IMG/VR virus record: IMGVR_UViG_3300032322_001430
Location: 1 to 27,906 of that record
Origin: a virus
Length of the DNA stretch: 27,906 nt
Strand: one strand, 5' to 3'
This document shows positions 23,007 to 27,906 of this stretch, piece by piece; position 1 is the first letter of the stretch; the number at the start of each line of letters is the position of its first letter. The notes beneath the pieces are model-generated. The model searched no databases. It was not told the origin of the DNA and was given only the letters and a program-made list of their open reading frames with translations. Position numbers and translations under genes: made by a program.

Positions 23007-23826
23007 ACGGATTTCTGATGTTCTTTCCAAAATCTGATCTTAAAAGAGTATCAGTATTGAAAGATCTAGAAGTTCTATCAGTATAGTAATAATCGTATTT
23101 AAATGTAACTGCAGTTTTAATCAATTCAGCATCACCATATGCTAATGGAGCAGCAACAATATTAACAGGAAATGCATCCATTAAATGGTATGTAATACTG
23201 CTAGACATTCTAGCAGAACTTCTAACACTATCAGTCGATTTTAATCGATTATTCTCAGGAAGAATATCTCCACTAAATGCAGTGATTTGAATATCACACT
23301 TGTAACTAAGAGGATATTTTAATTTCTTATATGCAGCACGATCATTTTTTCTTTGTTGAGTATTTGCACCATGCCTACCAGATGATAATGTAGTTGGTGA
23401 AATATATTCCATCCAAGCATTGAAAACTTCATTTGTATAATAATCTTTTTGAGAATAATATGTTAATGTAATATCAGGATATCTTCTAAAAATAGCATAG
23501 TTTGAAGATACACCTTGTCTCAATCCATCAACTTGTGAGGTTTGAATTTGTGACCCTGGAAGAACTGCTTCTGAGCAAAACAACGCTAAGTAATTTCCTG
23601 GATTTTCTGTCGATCTAGCATCGTAAAATCCATGCTGATTAATAAATCCCAATAAACTATTACCACTGTCAGTTGTGGTACTACCAAAATCTATCCACAC
23701 ATCATAAAGATTATTAAATGCAGGAACAATACCAGATCCAGTTTTACTTATACTAGACCTATAAAGTTCTGATGTAGGAAGGTAAATCCTATTTCTAGTT
23801 GCTTCTAAATTACTTTCTCTAGTCAT
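23002..23826 (-). CDS. 54: gp54-like tail tube initiator (gp19-type tube fold, 274 aa)
   Basis: The central and C-terminal parts show a phage tail-tube pattern. LALFCSEAVLPGSQIQTSQV, then YAIFRRYPDITLTYYSQKDY and VFNAWMEYISPTT correspond to strand-loop-strand and the 'fine-detailed strands plus helix' of tube proteins. SITYHLMDAFPVNIVAAPLA and KTAVTFKYDYYYTDRT form the C-terminal sheet, as in T4 gp19 and gp54. T4 gp54 is 320 aa and starts tube polymerisation on gp48, which is encoded in the divergent cluster next door. A second copy of a tube-type protein (gp19) should exist outside this window, so gp54 is favoured by context. The weak ATATAAAC at 23847-23840 may be its promoter. Confidence 0.65.
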   Translation of the reverse strand: MTRESNLEATRNRIYLPTSELYRSSISKTGSGIVPAFNNLYDVWIDFGSTTTDSGNSLLGFINQHGFYDARSTENPGNYLALFCSEAVLPGSQIQTSQVDGLRQGVSSNYAIFRRYPDITLTYYSQKDYYTNEVFNAWMEYISPTTLSSGRHGANTQQRKNDRAAYKKLKYPLSYKCDIQITAFSGDILPENNRLKSTDSVRSSARMSSSITYHLMDAFPVNIVAAPLAYGDAELIKTAVTFKYDYYYTDRTSRSFNTDTLLRSDFGKNIRNPF

Positions 23827-23833
23827 CTAAATA
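23826..23833 (+). promoter_or_regulatory. Late promoter-like box TCTAAATA for gp4 cluster
   Basis: Plus-strand TCTAAATA, 21 nt upstream of the ATG at 23855. It abuts the start codon of the divergent gp54-like gene, so the two units share a 28-bp intergenic region. Confidence 0.45.
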
Positions 23834-23854
23834 GAAGACGTTTATATACTATGT

Positions 23855-24289
23855 ATGAGTTATAAGGGAAAGTTTCGACCTTCCAACCCTAAAAAGTACA
23901 AAGGAGATCCTACAAATATCATTTATAGATCTTTGTGGGAATTGAAGTTCATGAATTATTGTGATAAAAATGAAAATATTTTAATTTGGTCATCGGAAGA
24001 ACTTTGGATCCCATATAAATCTCCAGTTGATAATAGATATCACAAATATTTTCCAGATTTTTATATCAAATATAAAAATACATCTGGAAAAATTATGGAA
24101 AGTTTGATCGAGATTAAACCAGCGAAACAAGTAAAAGGTCCAACACCACAAAAAAGTAGATCTAAAAAATATATTAGTGAAGTTGTTGAATATGCTAAAA
24201 ATATGGCAAAGTGGGAAGCAGCAAAAGAATACTGCAATGATAGAAAGTGGGAATTTAAAATTCTAACGGAGCACGATCTTGGAATATAA
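23855..24289 (+). CDS. 4: gp4-like head completion protein, PD-(D/E)XK nuclease fold (144 aa)
   Basis: T4 gp4 (about 150 aa) completes filled heads before tail joining. This protein shows a restriction-endonuclease-like core: IIYRSLWELKFMNYCD with E29, YHKYFPDFYI with D68 in the P-D motif, and ESLIEIKPAK with E86-x-K88. The same arrangement occurs in TnsA-type nucleases. The C-terminal helix (VVEYAKNMAKWEAAKEYC) and the final WEFKILTEHDLG strand complete the fold. The N-terminus (SYKGKFRPSNPKKYKGDP) is basic. It is the first gene of a plus-strand cluster, and the next gene overlaps its end by 11 nt. Whether it cuts DNA during head completion is not shown by sequence, but the catalytic residues are all present. 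Confidence 0.8.
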   Translation: MSYKGKFRPSNPKKYKGDPTNIIYRSLWELKFMNYCDKNENILIWSSEELWIPYKSPVDNRYHKYFPDFYIKYKNTSGKIMESLIEIKPAKQVKGPTPQKSRSKKYISEVVEYAKNMAKWEAAKEYCNDRKWEFKILTEHDLGI

Positions 24290-24704
24290 GTCACAATTTC
24301 CAAAATCAAAAATTACAAGTATTCCTGAAGTTGGGCATTTAATGCTTTTTCGATATCGAGCATTAACAGCAGAAAAAAGATTTTATGATAAAAATCCACT
24401 GTGCTTTATTGTTCTTGATCTAAATGAAGTATTTTACGGGATGAATTTACATTATTATCCTCGTAATCAAAGAATGGATGTGGTGAATATGCTTCAAGAA
24501 GCACAGTCCAGCGGCGTGCAGAATTGGGAGGAGTTTTTATTTGGTAGCACTGGGTTCCATAAATACTTGAAATCAGAAGTAGAAAGTAACTTCATAGATA
24601 TAGCAATGGAAGAATGGCAAGCTGCATCACTATTGGCTGCTGAAGAATTTGTTAGAAGTTTTCGTGGTGCAGAAGTTCCAGTCGATCCTAGGAGTTTAAG
24701 ATAA
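24279..24704 (+). CDS. Conserved phage protein, unknown, in head-completion/baseplate cluster (141 aa)
   Basis: Begins MEYKSQFPKSKITSIPEVGH. The core reads MLFRYRALTAEKRFYDKNPLCFIVLDLNEVFYGMNLHYYP. I recall the 'F...PL....-l....f.G.NLHY-P' pattern from unnamed proteins next to head and baseplate genes in many T4-like phages. The C-terminal half is helical and acidic (SEVESNFIDIAMEEWQAASL, AEEFVRSFRGAE). There is no membrane segment. It overlaps gp4 by 11 nt, and its stop overlaps the gp48 start by one base (TAATG), so it is made with those proteins. A role in head completion or baseplate assembly is inferred from context only. Confidence 0.6.
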   Translation: MEYKSQFPKSKITSIPEVGHLMLFRYRALTAEKRFYDKNPLCFIVLDLNEVFYGMNLHYYPRNQRMDVVNMLQEAQSSGVQNWEEFLFGSTGFHKYLKSEVESNFIDIAMEEWQAASLLAAEEFVRSFRGAEVPVDPRSLR

Positions 24705-26215
24705 TGGCACCTAAAAATATATCAAAACCTGTAGGTGGAGGAGCATTAGGATATTTCGATACCACATATAACGGTAAAACGTATAGAGTTGCTTATAGCA
24801 CGGATATTGCAAATAACACGTTTTTAAAACCTGTAAAAGTTCAAAACATTACAAATGATGTACCTGTAAGGACAGACAGCCAAGAATATAAAGATTTGTC
24901 TAAAAATCCAAACTTTGATGTGGATTTTCAAGCATCAGTTTCCAGATTAAAGCAAGTTGTCCAAACAACAAAACCAAACCTTTTACCAGAAATGGCTCAG
25001 GCGGCGGCGACTGCAGGCACAAACAATTATTATGCTCCAATTAAACCAGCAACAGGATCACAAGGAACTGCGCCAGCAACAAATCCAAATTTGACAACTT
25101 ATGTTCCTACACCAGTTCCCATTTCTGGACAAAATATAACTCTTGATCCAAAGTTGGTAAAAGAAATTTTAAATAGTTCTGAAGCAACAATACAATCTTT
25201 AAACCCTGCAGGTAAAGCAGAACCAGTAGTCATATCATATCCAGTAGATGCTTCATATAAAAATACTCAAGACCATGTATTAATAGAGCAATTTACATAT
25301 AGAGCTCCTCAAGAAGAACTTTTTGTTACGGGACAGAATCAATTTACTTCAAATTTTGCAGATATTATAACTGGAGGATTAACTAGAAATTCAAATCTTA
25401 GAGATTTCATAGGAGTAGTGAAATTGCCAATACCAAATCAGTTAGCAATCTCAAATGGTGTAAGTTGGGGTGAAGATCGTGCCAATCCTGTAGAAGCTGC
25501 TGCATTCTTTGGTGCTCTTCCACTTGCACAGCAGGCAATAGGAGGAAACATTGGGGGGTTATTGAGTGGTGCTTTTGGTGGATTTGGGCAATTTATGGAC
25601 CAATTTAAACAAGGAAATTTTGGTGCAGACACACCTGCAGGATTACTATTATCTTCATTCATTGCACAATATGCTTTGGGTAAAGTTGGTATTAATGTAG
25701 ATCCTGCACAATTCATTGCACGAGGAACTGGTACAACAATAAACCCAAATCTTGAACTCTTATTTAATGGACCTAAACTAAGATCTTTCTCGTTTACCTT
25801 TGAATTTGCTCCAAATAGCAGCGATGATGCTACAGCAGCTAGACGAGTAATGAGATTTTTTAGGCAGGGAATGGCAGCAAAACGATTTGAAACTACTACA
25901 ATCCTAATAGGATCACCAAATGTTTTCAGAATTTCATATAAAGGAACTGGTGATAAAAATATAAAGGGATTAAATAGATTTAAAATATGTGCTTTGACTG
26001 CGTGTGAATTAAATTATACCCCAGAAGGTGTTTATCAGTCATATGAAGATGCAGATGCAGTATCAATGCCAGTCAGAACAAATATGACACTATCATTCAC
26101 AGAATTAACTCCAATCTTTGAACAAGATTACTTCAAAGATGATGATCCTAGCGTCCAAGATGCTTTGGGTGGAGTTGTTGGTGATAAAATTGTATTTGAT
26201 GAAATAGGTTTCTAA
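24704..26215 (+). CDS. 48: gp48-like baseplate tail-tube cap protein (503 aa)
   Basis: The C-terminal ~170 residues match the T4 gp48/gp19-type tube fold: LRSFSFTFEFAPNSSDDATA, RRVMRFFRQGMAAKRFET, LIGSPNVFRISYKGTG, FKICALTACELNYTPEGVYQ, then MPVRTNMTLSFTELTPIFEQ. T4 gp48 is 364 aa. The extra length here is an N-terminal extension (1-~150) rich in Pro, Ala and Thr (YAPIKPATGSQGTAPATNPN), and a Gly/Phe-rich hydrophobic insertion at ~265-310 (LAQQAIGGNIGGLLSGAFGG). It should sit on the baseplate hub, where the tube starts with gp54. The start overlaps the previous stop (TAATG). gp53 begins after one base, so this is one operon. Confidence 0.8.
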   Translation: MAPKNISKPVGGGALGYFDTTYNGKTYRVAYSTDIANNTFLKPVKVQNITNDVPVRTDSQEYKDLSKNPNFDVDFQASVSRLKQVVQTTKPNLLPEMAQAAATAGTNNYYAPIKPATGSQGTAPATNPNLTTYVPTPVPISGQNITLDPKLVKEILNSSEATIQSLNPAGKAEPVVISYPVDASYKNTQDHVLIEQFTYRAPQEELFVTGQNQFTSNFADIITGGLTRNSNLRDFIGVVKLPIPNQLAISNGVSWGEDRANPVEAAAFFGALPLAQQAIGGNIGGLLSGAFGGFGQFMDQFKQGNFGADTPAGLLLSSFIAQYALGKVGINVDPAQFIARGTGTTINPNLELLFNGPKLRSFSFTFEFAPNSSDDATAARRVMRFFRQGMAAKRFETTTILIGSPNVFRISYKGTGDKNIKGLNRFKICALTACELNYTPEGVYQSYEDADAVSMPVRTNMTLSFTELTPIFEQDYFKDDDPSVQDALGGVVGDKIVFDEIGF

Positions 26216-26216
26216 A

Positions 26217-26882
26217 ATGTCATATTTCGATCTTTTCCCAGACCTATTGCTACCATCATTCACGGACAATCGTAATTCCAGTTACGATTATGTTCGTGTG
26301 AAAAATCTATTCAAGCGTGCTAAAATTAGGGATGATTTTTTCCAAAATGCTGTAGTTTTTGACAAATACTCTATAGTTGGTGATAATCGTCCAGATAATG
26401 TAGCACAAACATTATACAACAACCCACAATTAGACTGGATTGTTCTTATTTCTAACAATATTATCAATGTTAGGGAAGAATGGCCAATGTCACAAGCAGA
26501 TTTGAACAATTATTTGATGAATAAGTATGGTTCTGAACTTTTACAAGAAATTCATCATTATGAAACAAAAGAAGTTCGTGACAGTGAAGGAAATCTTCTC
26601 TTGCAAGCAGGATTAACTGTTGATGCAAATTTCCAATTCAAATATTCTAATTTCGGCGCTTATAAAGTGCTTTCTGGTGCAAGTATTGTAACTTCAGTCA
26701 GCAACTACGATTATGAAGTTTTGAAAAATGATGAAAAACGCACAATTTACGTTTTGAGGCAAAATTACATTCAAACCGTAATTGACGATATGCGTGAAAT
26801 CATGACTTATACCGATAGTTCTCAATATATTGATAGACGCACTAAAAAGGGAGCTAACTTGAGGATTTTATCCCCACGTTAA
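26217..26882 (+). CDS. 53: gp53-like baseplate wedge protein (221 aa)
   Basis: T4 gp53 (196 aa) links neighbouring baseplate wedges. Matching features are the N-terminus SYFDLFPDLLLPSF, then YVRVKNLFKRAKIRDDFFQN, the motif LYNNPQLDWIVLISNNIINV with the following REEWPMS, and the helix DLNNYLMNKYGSELL. The C-terminal part (about 165-221; YDYEVLKNDEKRTIYVLRQN, YIQTVIDDMREIMTYTDS) corresponds to the region that carries a LysM-like fold in T4 gp53. The gene starts one base after gp48 ends (TAAAATG) and is last in its plus-strand cluster. A terminator follows, after which gp32 converges from the other strand. Confidence 0.85.
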   Translation: MSYFDLFPDLLLPSFTDNRNSSYDYVRVKNLFKRAKIRDDFFQNAVVFDKYSIVGDNRPDNVAQTLYNNPQLDWIVLISNNIINVREEWPMSQADLNNYLMNKYGSELLQEIHHYETKEVRDSEGNLLLQAGLTVDANFQFKYSNFGAYKVLSGASIVTSVSNYDYEVLKNDEKRTIYVLRQNYIQTVIDDMREIMTYTDSSQYIDRRTKKGANLRILSPR

Positions 26883-26901
26883 CTCCCCAAAAACCTATTT
26901 G

Positions 26902-26926
26902 GCAATTTTTGCCCAGAATTTTTTTC
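26902..26926 (+). terminator. Intrinsic terminator after gp53
   Basis: The hairpin GGCAA-TTT-TTGCC (26902-26914) is followed by CAGAA and T7 (26920-26926), 20 nt past the gp53 stop. Short stem, but the U-run is clear. Confidence 0.5.
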
Positions 26927-26928
26927 CC

Positions 26929-26952
26929 GACTTTTTTGGAATCAAAAGTCGA
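26929..26952. terminator. 8-bp inverted repeat between convergent gp53 and gp32
   Basis: CGACTTTT (26929-26936) and AAAAGTCG (26945-26952) form a perfect 8-bp stem with an 8-nt loop. It lies 9 nt beyond the gp32 stop. Neither strand has a long U-run right after it, so it may be an RNA 3'-end stabiliser or a weak terminator for gp32 mRNA. Confidence 0.4.
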
Positions 26953-26960
26953 TTTTGAAA

Positions 26961-27875
26961 TCACTCCTCGGCAAGTCGCTGGAAGTATGACAGTGCATCA
27001 TCGTCATCATCATCTGCTGCAGGAGCAGGAGATGACTTAACAACACGCTCTTCTTCCTTCATTTGCTGACGAGACTTCATCACGATCTCTTCTTCCTCAT
27101 CGAACGTATCAGGATCAACACGACGACTAGAAGCGTTAGGATTTAGAACACTGTTCATACGCTTTTCCAGTTCTTCGTAAGACTTGAACTGATCAGGACG
27201 AGTAAACTCTTCAAGAGAATACTGTTTCTTCCAGATTGCTTCCAGTGCATCATCATCATCCAGAAGCGGTTCAGGAGATGCAAACTCAGAACTGTCGTAG
27301 TTACGATAACCAGCAACGTTCTTGATCTTCATCTTGAAGTTAGCACCTTGCCAGAAGTCAAACGGATCAATCGCTTGCTCATCTTCATACTCAGGTTGCA
27401 TGGCAGCAGTAATCTTATCAAAGATTTTCTTGCCAAACTTGAACAGAAAGACTTTGCCTTCGTTCTGAGGATTAGCAGGATCCTTTACAACATAGATGTT
27501 ACTGATGTAAGACAGTTTACGCTTCTGCTTACGTGCTTGCTCTTTATCTACTTCACTACCACTGTTCCAGAGAATGCGATTGTGCTCCGAAACAGGATCT
27601 TTACCACCAAGCGTGGTCAGACTGTTCTCAATATACCAACCTCCAGGACCTTGGAAAGCATGAGACCACACTTTTGCCCAAGGCAACTCTTCACCTTGCG
27701 GTGCAGGTAGAAAACGGATCACTGCATAACCGTTTCCTGCTTTATCTACTTCTGGTTTCCATACACGATCATCAGCACCGCCCGTGGTGCTCTTATTCAT
27801 TTTTTCGATCTCTGTTGTCAGTTTAGAAGTCAAACTGCCAAGGCGAGACTGTTTCTTTAGATCTGCGAAAGACAT
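26961..27875 (-). CDS. 32: gp32-like single-stranded DNA-binding protein lacking zinc cysteines (304 aa)
   Basis: Length and layout match T4 gp32 (301 aa). The basic N-terminus KKQSRLGSLTSKL resembles the cooperative-binding region. The core contains NGYAVIRFLPAP, WSHAFQGPGGWYIE, then ISNIYVVKDPANPQNEGKVF, LFKFGKKIFDKI and FDFWQGANFKMKIKNVAGYR. An acidic tail (VDPDTFDEEEEIV, then a run of Asp) ends DALSYFQRLAEE. T4 gp32 binds zinc through H64, C77, C87 and C90. Here H72 is kept, but the cysteine positions are S85, D93 and S96, and the protein has no cysteine at all. It coats single-stranded DNA in replication and recombination. No clear ribosome site is seen in the 31 bases upstream. Confidence 0.93.
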   Translation of the reverse strand: MSFADLKKQSRLGSLTSKLTTEIEKMNKSTTGGADDRVWKPEVDKAGNGYAVIRFLPAPQGEELPWAKVWSHAFQGPGGWYIENSLTTLGGKDPVSEHNRILWNSGSEVDKEQARKQKRKLSYISNIYVVKDPANPQNEGKVFLFKFGKKIFDKITAAMQPEYEDEQAIDPFDFWQGANFKMKIKNVAGYRNYDSSEFASPEPLLDDDDALEAIWKKQYSLEEFTRPDQFKSYEELEKRMNSVLNPNASSRRVDPDTFDEEEEIVMKSRQQMKEEERVVKSSPAPAADDDDDDALSYFQRLAEE

Positions 27876-27906
27876 AGGATTTTTGTATTCGTTGGATTGG
27901 GTGGAT

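Noticed and set aside
27348-27826. Plus-strand frames opposite gp32
   Set aside because: They are antisense to a well-recognised gene and have no coding signals.

Overview
This window is a stretch of the structural (late) region of a T4-like marine myovirus, most likely a cyanophage of Synechococcus or Prochlorococcus. The evidence is a set of recognisable T4 homologues (gp32, gp53, gp48, gp4, a gp54-type tube protein, gp26, a gp27-type hub, gp5), T4-type late promoter boxes, low GC, two phage tRNAs, fibre modules typical of cyanomyoviruses, and a CP12-like small protein, a family otherwise tied to cyanobacterial carbon metabolism. No photosynthesis genes are in the window, so the host is inferred.

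Layout. (1) 1-12274, minus strand: seven virion surface/fibre genes (the first cut by the window edge). They include two fibre proteins with a common C-terminal tip, two small beta-rich proteins, a 677-aa protein with a predicted beta-helix, and a 1767-aa protein ending in a gp12-type collar domain. (2) 12318-13040, plus strand: an isolated coiled-coil protein with its own late promoter. (3) 13042-14082, minus: a hypothetical protein, tRNA-Leu(UAA), tRNA-Ile(UAU) and two tiny genes. (4) 14129-23826, minus: a tightly packed, translationally coupled tail-hub operon: gp54-like tube initiator, gp26, gp51-like, a tape-measure-like protein carrying a lambda-R-like lytic domain, a glycine-zipper hub protein, gp27-like hub, CP12-like protein, gp5 OB-fold hub, a separate needle protein and a hexapeptide-repeat spike/fibre protein. 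(5) 23855-26882, plus: gp4 nuclease, an unknown 141-aa protein, gp48 and gp53. (6) 26961-27875, minus: gp32 single-stranded DNA-binding protein.

How the genes work together: gp48, gp54, gp53, gp27, gp5, the needle and the tape-measure-like proteins should build the baseplate, hub and tail tube. gp26/gp51 are assembly factors. gp4 completes heads. The left half supplies adsorption appendages. Nine boxes of the form NNTAAATA lie 21-34 nt before start codons and appear to drive the late units.

The most interesting signals are: a probable -1 frameshift site joining gp26 to the gp51-like frame, directly upstream of the tape-measure-like gene (the lambda G/GT arrangement); transfer of the tail lytic domain from gp5 to another protein, with the needle encoded separately; the CP12-like protein inside the hub operon; gp32 lacking all zinc-binding cysteines; and two late promoters facing each other at about 12.3 kb. 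No gene-free stretch exceeds 300 bases.
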